The position numbers and the translations under genes were made by a program. A stretch of DNA of 64,000 bases, from the NCBI RefSeq assembly GCF_038246755.1, contig NZ_CP134706.1:1364001-1428000 (forward strand). The letters run 5' to 3'. Source of the stretch: Micromonospora sp. FIMYZ51 (GTDB taxonomy: Bacteria; Actinomycetota; Actinomycetes; Mycobacteriales; Micromonosporaceae). The notes below the pieces were generated by a model, which was given only the letters and a program-made list of their open reading frames with translations, was not told the origin of the DNA and did not search any database. Shown here piece after piece: positions 1-10,270 of the stretch (position 1 is its first letter; each line of letters starts with the position of its first letter).

Positions 1-1
1 C

Positions 2-49
2 CGACTGACCGTCGAGGCCCTGAACATCGTCGTCAGTGCCGCGGATTGA
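2..49 (+). CDS. C-terminal tail of an unidentified protein (partial, 5' end outside window)
   Basis: An open frame enters the window at base 2 and reads RLTVEALNIVVSAAD before TGA at 47-49. Fifteen residues are too few to assign a family. Codon third positions are GC-rich, as expected for a real gene of this genome, but chance is not excluded. The next gene converges on it from the minus strand 19 bases downstream. Confidence 0.3.
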   Translation, partial: RLTVEALNIVVSAAD

Positions 50-68
50 CCGAAGCCGAGACCGCGGA

Positions 69-557
69 CTACCTGATTGAGGTCGTGAGTCCGTCCTCAG
101 GGTAGACGCCGCCACGCCCGATCGCGGCGACCGCGGCGGCAACCCGCCGAGCCAATCGAGGAATCAGCACCTCGTCGAGGCGTTCCGGCTCGACGAACTC
201 AACCCGATCCAACTCGTCGGGGCACAGGCGGATCGTCGCGATCTGGTCCGTCGTCAGCACTCCGCCGTCGAGGACGAACACGAGCCCACCGTCCCACGGC
301 GGGCTCGCCGGCACCCAGTCAACGCACAGGAGCGCTCCTGCGGGCACGGACAGGCCCAGTTCCTCCCGGACCTCGCGGGTACACGCGTGCGCCGGGGACT
401 CGTCCGGTTCCACCATCCCGCCGGGGATCTCCCACACATCCTTGTATGTCGGGTGAACCACCATAACCCGATTCGCCTTGTGACGAAGGATGATGCCGGC
501 GGCTGCGCGCCGGGGTTGCCCGGCCAGAAAGCACATTCTGAGCTGGCGTGATTTCAC
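69..557 (-). CDS. NUDIX hydrolase
   Basis: Predicted cytoplasmic hydrolase of nucleoside diphosphates linked to another moiety. A complete Nudix box is visible at about residues 47-69: G47, E53, then REVREELGL with R61, E62, E65, E66 and G68. These residues bind the divalent metal and the pyrophosphate. The 162-residue length fits a single-domain MutT-like protein; the substrate cannot be read from the sequence. The start is uncertain. GTG at 557 gives the full frame but has no good ribosome site, and ATG at 536 would remove only seven residues. The inverted repeat at 559-576 abuts the GTG start. The gene converges with the fragment at the left edge and diverges from the Trypco1/STAND pair. 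Confidence 0.85.
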   Translation of the reverse strand: MKSRQLRMCFLAGQPRRAAAGIILRHKANRVMVVHPTYKDVWEIPGGMVEPDESPAHACTREVREELGLSVPAGALLCVDWVPASPPWDGGLVFVLDGGVLTTDQIATIRLCPDELDRVEFVEPERLDEVLIPRLARRVAAAVAAIGRGGVYPEDGLTTSIR

Positions 558-558
558 C

Positions 559-576
559 CTGAAATATTGATTTCAG
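559..576. promoter_or_regulatory. Perfect 7-4-7 inverted repeat in the NUDIX/Trypco1 divergent region
   Basis: CTGAAAT, four bases, ATTTCAG. It is unusually AT-rich for this genome and sits immediately upstream of the NUDIX start. It could be an operator or a 5' hairpin. The rest of 577-806 shows no convincing gene; frames there give Arg/Pro-rich shadow translations. Confidence 0.4.
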
Positions 577-806
577 CGTGCAATCAGCGTCCCGACGACC
601 ATCGCTCCCGCAGGCCAGTCAGGCATCGAGCCGCTCCAGCCCGGTCGGGCGGACAGCCTCGGCGAGATCGTCGGATTACCCGATCAACGTTCCCAAGTAG
701 AGGCACTAGCGGCTGCATGGAAGATCCAGCGTGGCCTGTCGGATTCTTGCGTCCGTCGACAATGCTAGCTTCGGACACTCGGTGGTCATCGGAGGGATCT
801 GATCAA

Positions 807-1157
807 GTGGCGTTCTATGTTGAAGTGCCCCTGTCCGACGGTTCGGTAGTGCTCGCTGAGGTTACCGAGCAGGTGGAAGGAGTTGTTTCAGCAGGTCGAG
901 TAGGCGACGTCGTGGGTCGCGTGACCGAGTCGTTTGAAGAGTCCTTTGCCCGATTCCGCATGATGGCCACCGGGGTTGCTCGGCAGGCGTGGGACCAGGT
1001 GGACCCGCCCGAGCGGGTGGCCATCGAGTTGGGTGTCAAGGTGACCGCAAATGGCAAGCTGGTGTTGGCGGAGACCGGCGTTGAGGGCCAGCTGAAGGTT
1101 CTCTTCGAGTGGCGACGTAGTGGGGTCACGCCGGGAGAATCGGCCGACGACGAGTGA
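807..1157 (+). CDS. Trypco1-like protein (trypsin-co-occurring domain, CU044_2847 type), copy 1
   Basis: A small 116-residue protein starting VAFYVEVPLSDGS. GTG at 807 follows GGAGGG at 791-796. The in-frame sequence further upstream is Arg/Pro-rich and unlike protein, so this start is preferred over 567. The pattern is N-terminal beta strands, a helical middle (FEESFARFRMMATGVARQAW) and a C-terminal GVKVTANGKLVLAETGVEG segment. It matches the second copy at 20258-20590, where the equivalent reads GVQLTADANAVIARTGVQG. Family knowledge: Trypco1 proteins are encoded beside trypsin-like proteases in predicted NTP-dependent conflict or signalling systems; their biochemical role is not established. 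The stop overlaps the next start by GTGA, so the two are probably translationally coupled. Confidence 0.75.
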   Translation: MAFYVEVPLSDGSVVLAEVTEQVEGVVSAGRVGDVVGRVTESFEESFARFRMMATGVARQAWDQVDPPERVAIELGVKVTANGKLVLAETGVEGQLKVLFEWRRSGVTPGESADDE

Positions 1158-4100
1158 GTCGGTCCTCATCCGGGCAAGATCGCGTGTCCATGTTCGATGG
1201 TGTTTCCGCGTACCCGCTGCGTGCGTCGATCGTCCGGATTCTCGACGCGGAGCGGAACGGCGTAGGACTCGGTCTATTGGTCGGTCCGCGCGAGGTGGTG
1301 ACGTGCGCCCATGTCGTAGCTCGAGCGCTGGGGTTGCCGGAACGGTTTCCCGAGGCGTCGGCGGCGGTGCCTGACGCCCCGGTTCTCCTGGAGTTCCCGC
1401 TCCTTGTCGAGGACCGTATTCTCACCGCTCGGGTCGAAATCTGGCAGCCGATCGCCGAAGACGAATCAGGCGACGTAGCGGGACTGCGCCTGTACGGCAC
1501 CCTGCCCGAGGGCGCCCATCCCACCCCGTTGGCTCGCTCGGCCGGGGTGAATGGGCACGGATTCGTGGCCTACGGCAGCTCCGCGCGGGACACGGTAGGC
1601 ATCGGCACCTGGGTCGTCGGTGAGATTCGGGGTGTCGTCCGGCACGGCTGGCTGCAACTGGCACCCGACGCCACCGCAGACGCGCCGCGGGTGGAGCCCG
1701 GATTCAGCGGTACGCCGCTGTGGGACCGCCACCGTGGCCAGGTGGTGGGTCTGGTGCGTGCGGTACGACGACATCGGGGGGTAGCGGTCGAAGGATTCGC
1801 GCTGCCCGCCGACACGGTGCTCACCGCGTGGCCACTGCTGGCCGACCGGGTCCGCGCCGCCTGTCCGTTCCGGATGCTGGCACCGTTCGAAGAGTCCGAC
1901 GCCGGCAACTTTCATGGCCGCGAACGCTTGATCGAGCGGACCGTGGCGGCAATCGTGGCCGGTCGCGTCTGCCTGGTGCGGGGGGCGTCCGGAGCCGGTA
2001 AGACGTCGCTGCTGCACGCGGGCATCCTGCCTGCGCTACGCAGGCGGGACGGCTACCTTCCGGTCGTGGTTCGCCCGGCGGCCCGCAGCGATCCGTGGCT
2101 GGCGCTCGCGTCGGCCACGGAGCGGCTGGTCGCCCCCGAGCGGGAGCCGGCGGAAGCGCTGGAAGCGGAGACACGAGTCGCCGCACTGCTCAGGGACGCG
2201 CCGCCCGAGGATTACGTCCAGGGGGTGCTCGACCGCCTGCGGTCCAGCTGCCTGGTGTTCATCATCGACCAGTTCGAGGAGGTGTCGGCGGCGGACCCGG
2301 CCACCGCCCGGCGCTTCCTCGCCATGCTGGTACGCCTGGCCGAGGTCGGTGCGTCCCAGCGACCGCCGGACGTCCGGCTGGTCATCGCCTCCCGCACCGA
2401 TGTGCTGGCCGAGCTGACCGGCGCCGCCCCGGATGGCGACAACTCCGTGGCTGGGCTCGCCCGGGTGACGACCACTGTCATCGACGTGACCCCGATGGAC
2501 ACCGAGGAACTGCATCGGGTGGTGACCGAGCCGGTCCGCGCCGCCGGGACGGTGCGGTACGAGCCGGCACTGGCCGAGCGGATCATCGCCGATCTGCGCG
2601 ACCAGCCGTACTGCCTTCCGGTACTCCAGGCCACCCTGACGTACCTGTGGGAACGGCAGACCGTCGACGGACTGCTCACCCATGAGGCGTACCAGCAGAG
2701 TCGGCAGGGCGCTGGCCCGATCGCCCAGCACCTGGACGAGGTGTGGCGCCGTGACCTGGGTCCGCAGGAGCGCGAGCAGGCGCGGCGGCTCGCGCTGCAC
2801 CTGGCCCTGCCGCTTGAGGACGGTGGGCACGCCCGCCGCATCGCGCACCGTGACGAACTCGACGCGACCCAGTGGGAGCTGGCCCAGGTGCTGGCCACCA
2901 CCCGGATGCTTGTGCTGCGCGTCGCGGTGGACGGCAACGAGACGGTGGAATTCACCCACGACGCCCTGATGGCCCAGTGGCCGCGTCTGGCCGGGTGGCT
3001 TGCCGAGTCGCACGAGTTGCTCCGGTGGCGCAGCGAGGTGCGCCACCGGGTCCTCGCCTGGGCTGGTGACGCCGACGACCGATCCGCATTGCTGGAAGGC
3101 ACCGAGCTGCGCCGGGCCGAGGCGCTGATGAACGGCAGTCACGGCGAGCTGAGCGGGCCGGAGCGGGAGTTCGTGACCGCGAGCGTCCGCCAACGGCGTG
3201 CCGCCCGGATGGTGCTGGCCGCCGCTCTCACGGTCGTCTTGGTGTTGCTGTCCGGCGTCGTCACCTCCACCGGTTTGTGGTGGCTGCGGGACCGGACGAG
3301 TAAGCAGCAGGCTGCGGCCGGGGCAGCCCATGGGCTGCTGGACATGTCGTTCGCCCAGGGCGGGCGGACCGGTGCGCTGGTGGCGGCTGCTGCGTTCACC
3401 TCGGCAGATACCCCCAGGACCCGGGCAGCTCTGGCCGGCGCCTACCGCAGCTATCGGCACGTACGGTCGGTGTCACCGCCGGCCCGAAGCTGGCGGTCCG
3501 GGCACGAGATGATCACCACCAGCGCCAACCAGGAGGCTCAGCTGGTGTATGACGGTGGCCGGGGCGGAGTCGAGGTGTGGCGGCTGGACACCCTGACCGC
3601 CGGCCACCCACCGCAGGCGGTCGTGCTGCCCACGGCGGCCAAGGCCGCGGCCATCAGCGGCGACGGACGCACCGTCGCGACGCTCACCGACAGCGTCCTG
3701 ACCCTGTGGGACGCGACCGACGCAAGACCGGTGGCCCGGCGTACGCTGGCCCGCCCGGTGGCGGACCTCTTCACCGACCGACCGGTTCGGCTCGCACTCG
3801 ACCACACCGGCACCAGCCTGGGTTACATCGTGGGCGACCTGGCCGGAGTGATCGACACTGCCACCGGTGCCGACCGGGGCGAGCGGTCCCGCCTGCCGGT
3901 GCAGCCACAGTCGCGGCACGGTGCGTCGCTGCGTCTCGGTCCGGACGGCCGCCTCGGCGTCGTCACGTACGACGACAAGGACAGCGTCCGCTACGGGCTG
4001 TTCCGACCGTCCCAAGGGCCGGTGACCCCGATGGCGGCTGACACCCAGGTCGTCGGCTCCCTTCCGAACGGCGCTGAGCTCGTGCTGTGTCGTCCGCGCA

Positions 4101-5521
4101 AGGCGCTCGGTGACGCGGTCCAGCGGGTGGACTATCTGCTGCTGAACCTGGAGACCGGCCGCGAGCGGCCACTGCTCGCCGACGTGCCGAGATCGGCGGA
4201 TCCGAGTTACTGCGCCTACGCCGCGGTGGACCTGGCCCAGGGCTTCACCGCCCTGCTCGAGAACGGACGGTTCGAAGCGGGCGGGACGCGCCTGCACCTG
4301 CTGGACGAGGCGGTCGAGCTGTGGGATCACCGCGACCGTCGGCACATCGCCTCGTTCCCGGCACCCACCAGCTTCTCTGGCGGCACCGATCCGCTACTAC
4401 GGCTGCTGGCCGCCCCGGACGGCAGTGGCGTGTTGACCGTGGACAGTGACGGAGGGATCGCGGTGCTGGAGTTTCCCGCGGCCGACTCTGTCGACTTCGC
4501 GCTGGCCTCCGCCGAGGCTGCGGCGTACGACCCAACGGACACCTTCATGGTGGTGCAGGGGCGCAACGGGGTCCTGAGTTCCTGGGACCGAGGTACCGGT
4601 AAGCGACGGGCAGTGAGCACCGAGCGGGTTACGCCGGGCTGGACCAGCACGTGGCAGCTGCACAACTCGATCGCCTTCAACGGTGACGGCTCCCTGGTGG
4701 CCACCCCGGGGACGGCACCTGGCTCGCTCGCGCTGTGGGAGACCCGAACGTTGCGGCGGTTGGCGACGATCGCCTCGCCGCACTGCACCGCCAGCACTGC
4801 TCTGCGCGGTCACCAACCCTTGCTGAGCTGGGGCTATTCGGCGGCGACGCTTGTGGTCACCTGCAATGGAACGACCTCGGTGTGGGACGCCCGCACCGGC
4901 GCGCAACGGGGCGCACCGTTGCGAGTTGCCGACAGCTACGTACACGCGGTGCCCCACCCGACGCGGCCGGTGTTGTTCGCCCTGACCGGACCAGACAACT
5001 CCATCGAGACGTGGGACCTGGTCACCGGTCACCGCACGGGGGGATGGCAGCCACTGGCGGATGATCGGGGGCGGTCGGTGTACGGCCTGGCCCTGCACCC
5101 GGACGGAAACCGCCTGGCGATCACCTACAGCGATGGCCCGCTGCTCCTGCAAAGCACCGACGGCGGCCGGGACACTCAGCGCTTCGAGGTGAACGGGACC
5201 CACCCGCACTGGTTGGCGGTACCGGGCCGCATCGCGCTGTCCACTGCGGCGGGCCTCGTGATACAGCGCACCGAGCCGGCCACGTGGTGGGACAAGCTAC
5301 GTGGCGAGGCCACGGCACAGGTCGTCCTGCCCGTGGCGGGTACGGCCGAGCAGCTCTCCCCGAACGGGGGAGAGCTGCTCGTCTCCTACGACAACGCCGG
5401 GTGGGGGCGCGTCAGCACCGATCCCCGGAGTTGGCACGAACAGGTGTGCCGGACCCACGGCGGGGTCACCGAGGTCGATCGGGAGGTGCTCGACGCGCTC
5501 GGTGCCGGCCCGCCCTGTTGA
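1154..5521 (+). CDS. Trypsin-like protease / STAND NTPase (nSTAND1) / TM / WD40 beta-propeller protein
   Basis: A 1455-residue multidomain sensor. Residues ~20-225 are a trypsin-like fold with the full triad: H53 in VTCAHVV, D107 in SGDVAGL, S185 in PGFSGTPLW. Residues ~240-650 are a STAND NTPase with Walker A at 277-285 (GASGAGKTS) and Walker B at 367-376 (LVFIIDQFEE). A hydrophobic segment at ~684-707 could be a TM helix. The remainder to ~1440 is a degenerate WD-repeat propeller with recurring LWD/VWD ends. Family knowledge: STAND proteins oligomerise when the repeat domain senses a ligand, which here could activate the protease. Start: GTG at 1154 overlaps the upstream stop; ATG at 1190 is the alternative. 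It ends 9 bases from the convergent dehydrogenase. The trigger and target are unknown. Confidence 0.9.
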   Translation: MSRSSSGQDRVSMFDGVSAYPLRASIVRILDAERNGVGLGLLVGPREVVTCAHVVARALGLPERFPEASAAVPDAPVLLEFPLLVEDRILTARVEIWQPIAEDESGDVAGLRLYGTLPEGAHPTPLARSAGVNGHGFVAYGSSARDTVGIGTWVVGEIRGVVRHGWLQLAPDATADAPRVEPGFSGTPLWDRHRGQVVGLVRAVRRHRGVAVEGFALPADTVLTAWPLLADRVRAACPFRMLAPFEESDAGNFHGRERLIERTVAAIVAGRVCLVRGASGAGKTSLLHAGILPALRRRDGYLPVVVRPAARSDPWLALASATERLVAPEREPAEALEAETRVAALLRDAPPEDYVQGVLDRLRSSCLVFIIDQFEEVSAADPATARRFLAMLVRLAEVGASQRPPDVRLVIASRTDVLAELTGAAPDGDNSVAGLARVTTTVIDVTPMDTEELHRVVTEPVRAAGTVRYEPALAERIIADLRDQPYCLPVLQATLTYLWERQTVDGLLTHEAYQQSRQGAGPIAQHLDEVWRRDLGPQEREQARRLALHLALPLEDGGHARRIAHRDELDATQWELAQVLATTRMLVLRVAVDGNETVEFTHDALMAQWPRLAGWLAESHELLRWRSEVRHRVLAWAGDADDRSALLEGTELRRAEALMNGSHGELSGPEREFVTASVRQRRAARMVLAAALTVVLVLLSGVVTSTGLWWLRDRTSKQQAAAGAAHGLLDMSFAQGGRTGALVAAAAFTSADTPRTRAALAGAYRSYRHVRSVSPPARSWRSGHEMITTSANQEAQLVYDGGRGGVEVWRLDTLTAGHPPQAVVLPTAAKAAAISGDGRTVATLTDSVLTLWDATDARPVARRTLARPVADLFTDRPVRLALDHTGTSLGYIVGDLAGVIDTATGADRGERSRLPVQPQSRHGASLRLGPDGRLGVVTYDDKDSVRYGLFRPSQGPVTPMAADTQVVGSLPNGAELVLCRPRKALGDAVQRVDYLLLNLETGRERPLLADVPRSADPSYCAYAAVDLAQGFTALLENGRFEAGGTRLHLLDEAVELWDHRDRRHIASFPAPTSFSGGTDPLLRLLAAPDGSGVLTVDSDGGIAVLEFPAADSVDFALASAEAAAYDPTDTFMVVQGRNGVLSSWDRGTGKRRAVSTERVTPGWTSTWQLHNSIAFNGDGSLVATPGTAPGSLALWETRTLRRLATIASPHCTASTALRGHQPLLSWGYSAATLVVTCNGTTSVWDARTGAQRGAPLRVADSYVHAVPHPTRPVLFALTGPDNSIETWDLVTGHRTGGWQPLADDRGRSVYGLALHPDGNRLAITYSDGPLLLQSTDGGRDTQRFEVNGTHPHWLAVPGRIALSTAAGLVIQRTEPATWWDKLRGEATAQVVLPVAGTAEQLSPNGGELLVSYDNAGWGRVSTDPRSWHEQVCRTHGGVTEVDREVLDALGAGPPC

Positions 5522-5530
5522 GCAACGGGT

Positions 5531-6772
5531 TCAGCGGTTCGTGGTCGCGCCGCCAGCGGCCGGCTGGACCCGCTCGAACCGGACCCGGCTGAGCCAGCCG
5601 GGGAGGTCACTGAGCGCGTACAGCTCGCCGTGCACGTCGGTGTCGATAGCGGTCGGCTGGATGGGGAAGTTGCCGATCGTGGCGGTTTCGTAGCCGCCCG
5701 TGGGTTTGGGGCGTACGGCGAATGCGAGGGTCGAGCAGTAGTCGCTCGCGACGTAGGTTCCCCAGGCCTCCGGGGTTTCGCGCCCTCGGTACACCACGCC
5801 GCCGGTCACCGAGCAGCTTTCCGTCATGTAGTGCTCGTACTCGAAGACCGGGTCGGTGTACTTGACGCCCGGTCGGCACTGGTCCGGGTCGAACACCGGG
5901 GTGCCCTCCCGGCAGGACCAGCCGAGGTTCGCCCCACCCTGCCACGGGCGGATGTGGTTGATCTCCTCGACCAGACCCTGACCGACGTCGCCGATCCAGA
6001 GCGAGCCGTCGACCGGGTCGACGGAGAACCGCCACGGGTTGCGCAGCCCGTAGAGCCAGATCTCCGGCCGCGCGCCGGGCTTGCGGACGAACGGGTTGTC
6101 GGCGGGTACGCAGTAGGGCTTCGCGCCGCAGCTGCGGTTGACGTCGATCCGCACGATCTTGCCGAGCAGAGTGCCGAGGTCCTGACCGGCCTTGTACGGG
6201 TCGTTCGCGTGGCCGCCGTCGCCGAGGGACCAGTAGAGGTAGCCGTCGCGGCCGAACGCCACCTGTCCGCCGTTGTGGTTGTTGTACTCGGCGTGCTCCT
6301 GGGTGAGCAGCACCTGTAGCCGGTCAGGGGCGCCGAGGGGCACTCGCGCCAGGGTCAGCGCGCCGGCCGGCAGGCTGGTGTAGGCCACGTAGAGGATTTT
6401 GGTCCGGGCGAAGTTCGGCGCGGGCGTGATGCCGAGCAGCCCACGCTCGTTGCCCGACGTGTCGACCCGGGCGGTCAGGTCGAGCACCGGCTGGGCCGCC
6501 AGGCCGGTGGCGGGGTGGTAGGCGCGGACGGTGCCGTTCTTCTCGGCGATCAGCATCCGGCCGTCCGGTAGCCCGGTGAGCGCGATCGGGCGCTGGAGAC
6601 CGAAGGCCACCTGTTCGGAGACCACGGTCAGTTCGGTGAGTGGCACCGCCCTGGTGCGGGGGGTGCCGGCCGCGGCGGAGTCGGCCACCGACACCGGTGG
6701 CAGCAGCAGCGCAGCCAGGACCAGAGCGAGCAGCCCGGCCAGCACGGAGGCCGGGCGATGAAGCCGTGACAT
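5531..6772 (-). CDS. Secreted PQQ-dependent sugar (aldose/sorbosone-type) dehydrogenase
   Basis: A 413-residue exported six-bladed propeller of the soluble glucose/sorbosone dehydrogenase family. ATG at 6772 follows GAGGAG eight bases upstream and opens a signal peptide (MSRLHRPASVLAGLLALVLA). Family signatures include RPIALTGLPDGRMLIAEKNG, ERGLLGI, YNNHNGGQVAFGRDGYLYWSLGDGG and LLGKIVRIDVN. The histidine of NHNGG and nearby residues match the PQQ/catalytic region of YliI-like enzymes. The likely role is periplasmic or extracellular oxidation of aldoses released by the neighbouring glycosidases; the exact sugar cannot be predicted. It is divergent from the GH10 xylanase across a 308-base regulatory region. 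Confidence 0.85.
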   Translation of the reverse strand: MSRLHRPASVLAGLLALVLAALLLPPVSVADSAAAGTPRTRAVPLTELTVVSEQVAFGLQRPIALTGLPDGRMLIAEKNGTVRAYHPATGLAAQPVLDLTARVDTSGNERGLLGITPAPNFARTKILYVAYTSLPAGALTLARVPLGAPDRLQVLLTQEHAEYNNHNGGQVAFGRDGYLYWSLGDGGHANDPYKAGQDLGTLLGKIVRIDVNRSCGAKPYCVPADNPFVRKPGARPEIWLYGLRNPWRFSVDPVDGSLWIGDVGQGLVEEINHIRPWQGGANLGWSCREGTPVFDPDQCRPGVKYTDPVFEYEHYMTESCSVTGGVVYRGRETPEAWGTYVASDYCSTLAFAVRPKPTGGYETATIGNFPIQPTAIDTDVHGELYALSDLPGWLSRVRFERVQPAAGGATTNR

Positions 6773-6933
6773 GTTTTCAGCTCCTCGAGCAGGTGGAGTG
6801 GGGACGCAATCCGGGAGCCTCCTCACCGTACATCGATGTCCGTATATATCCAACCAGGACTGAAGCCCGGGAGGCCCGAGTTCAGACCTTGATGAGTGTA
6901 GATATCTTTACGTCGCTGGGCAGGACTTCTTGA

Positions 6934-8511
<1,578 letters not shown>

Positions 8512-8559
8512 GCTGACGAACGAGCACGACAGTCGGCACTGCACCGAAGGGAAACGACA

Positions 8560-10002
8560 ATGACCCGATCCCGATCGAGTCGCTACCTCACCCGGGCACT
8601 CACCTGCGCCCTGGCTGTTCTCGGTGCGGTGCCGGCCGCCGTGTTCTCCGGTGCCGCGCCGGCCGCTGCGGACACCACTGCGTTCCGTGGCGTCAACTGG
8701 GCCCGGCTGGGTGACAACTTCCATGCCGGCCCGCTGGTCCTGCACGGGCTGAGCAGCTCCGACAGCTATGCGACGGTCCAGGCCAAGGCCAACGCGATCT
8801 ACACCGGCTTCCAGCACAACCTGGGCGCCAACACGGTCCGGCTCCCGATCAACACCTACACCGTCGGTACGAACTGGTGGAACTCGTACACCGGGGCGAT
8901 CGACGCCGCCACGGCGAAGGGCCTCAAGGTCGTCCTCTCCTACTGGGACGACGGCGTGGCCGCCAGCGGTGGCCGGATCGTCAACCCGGGCGCCTTCAAC
9001 ACCATGTGGAACACCGTGGTCGCCCGGTACGGCAGCAACCCGCTGGTGTACTTCGAGCCGATGAACGAGCCCGGCGGGCACACCGCCGCGGACTGGGCCA
9101 ACGTGGTGAGCAACTGGCTCGACAGTCGTCCGTCGATCCCACGTGACCGGGTCTTCGTCAGCGGTGCCGGGCTGAACACCGACATCAAGTCGATGTGTGC
9201 CGACCGCCGGCTCGACGGGACGATCGTGTCGCTGCACCACTACACCTTCTTCAGCGGTGCGAAGAACTACGACCAGTGGGTGGCGTTCCTGCGGGACGCG
9301 ATCGGCTCCTGTGCCGGGCGTACCGTCATGGACGAGTTCGGCGCGCCGATGGACACCGGGCTCAACTACCACGACGCCAGCAGCACCGACAACTTCGTGC
9401 GCTACTTCCGTGCCACCACCGACGTGCTGCGCGAACTGCGAATCGGCTCGATCTACTGGCCGGGCCTGGGCGGCAAGGTGACCGCCGGCCAGGGCGACGA
9501 CTGGTACGCCATGCAGAAACTGCACGGCACCGGCACCAACCTCACCCTGAGCACCCCCAACGCCAGCGGCCTCGATCGCCTCCGGTACGCCTGGGGTCTG
9601 ACCGACGGCGGCGTTCCGGAGCGGGTGAGTCGGCTCCGCAACGTCGGCACCGGGCAGTGTCTGGACATCCCCGGCGCGACCACCGCGAACATCCAGGTCC
9701 AGGTGTACGCCTGCAACAACACCGCCGCCCAGCGGTGGACGGTGACGGCCGGTGGACAGCTCACGGCGCTGGCTGGCCAGCGGTGCCTGGACGCATACCA
9801 CCGGGGGACGGCGAACGGCACCGTCGTCGGCACGTACGCGTGCAACGGCGGCGACAACCAACGGTGGACGATCGGCGGCGACGGCCTGATCCGCAGCGTC
9901 CAGTCCGGCCTCTGCCTGGACGTGCACACCGCCACCTCGAAGGTCCAGCTCTGGGCCTGTTGGGGCGGGGACAACCAGAAGTGGCAGGTGGAGTACGTCT
10001 GA
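8560..10002 (+). CDS. Secreted GH5 cellulase/glucanase with ricin-type CBM13
   Basis: A 480-residue exported glycoside hydrolase. ATG at 8560 follows AAGGG. A signal peptide ends around AAPAAAD (~37). The GH5 (clan A) catalytic residues are acid/base E170 in FEPMNEPGG and nucleophile E259 in VMDEFGAP. A HHYTF segment at 226-230 supplies the usual substrate-site histidine. Residues ~360-480 form a three-lobed ricin-B domain (QCLDIPGA, RCLDAYH, LCLDVHT). The GH5 subfamily and hence the exact beta-glucan or mannan substrate are not certain. It starts 48 bases after the xylanase stop and may be co-transcribed with it. Confidence 0.9.
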   Translation: MTRSRSSRYLTRALTCALAVLGAVPAAVFSGAAPAAADTTAFRGVNWARLGDNFHAGPLVLHGLSSSDSYATVQAKANAIYTGFQHNLGANTVRLPINTYTVGTNWWNSYTGAIDAATAKGLKVVLSYWDDGVAASGGRIVNPGAFNTMWNTVVARYGSNPLVYFEPMNEPGGHTAADWANVVSNWLDSRPSIPRDRVFVSGAGLNTDIKSMCADRRLDGTIVSLHHYTFFSGAKNYDQWVAFLRDAIGSCAGRTVMDEFGAPMDTGLNYHDASSTDNFVRYFRATTDVLRELRIGSIYWPGLGGKVTAGQGDDWYAMQKLHGTGTNLTLSTPNASGLDRLRYAWGLTDGGVPERVSRLRNVGTGQCLDIPGATTANIQVQVYACNNTAAQRWTVTAGGQLTALAGQRCLDAYHRGTANGTVVGTYACNGGDNQRWTIGGDGLIRSVQSGLCLDVHTATSKVQLWACWGGDNQKWQVEYV

Positions 10003-10071
10003 TCCGGCCACGCGCGGTGCGCAGGATGGCCCGGGCGACGGTCGCTCGGTCGCGGCCACATTGGTAAGACG

Positions 10072-10083
10072 ACAGACGTCTGT
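10072..10083. promoter_or_regulatory. Perfect 12-base palindrome upstream of GH141-like gene
   Basis: ACAGACGTCTGT is a perfect dyad in an otherwise featureless 268-base gap (10003-10270). A second ACAGACAG run lies at 10119-10126. It could be an operator for the downstream gene. It does not resemble the AGCGCT sites found before GH10, GH43 and GH16. Confidence 0.35.
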
Positions 10084-10270
10084 TCTTTGTTGCTTTCGAT
10101 CTGCTCGACGCCTACGCTACAGACAGACTTTGATCGATGTGGATGAAAGTCCGCCATGTGGCGGCGGAAGTCGATCGCCAGACATCAGAAGTTCCGCTGC
10201 TCCGGTGCTGAACGCACGCCGAGCGTGCGGGTTCTTCGCTGCCCGAGACAGCCCTGCGGAAGGGGCGGTA

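Noticed and set aside
567..806. Upstream extension of the first Trypco1 protein
   Set aside because: The 80 extra residues are Arg/Pro-rich and absent from the second Trypco1 copy; GTG at 807 has a good ribosome site.
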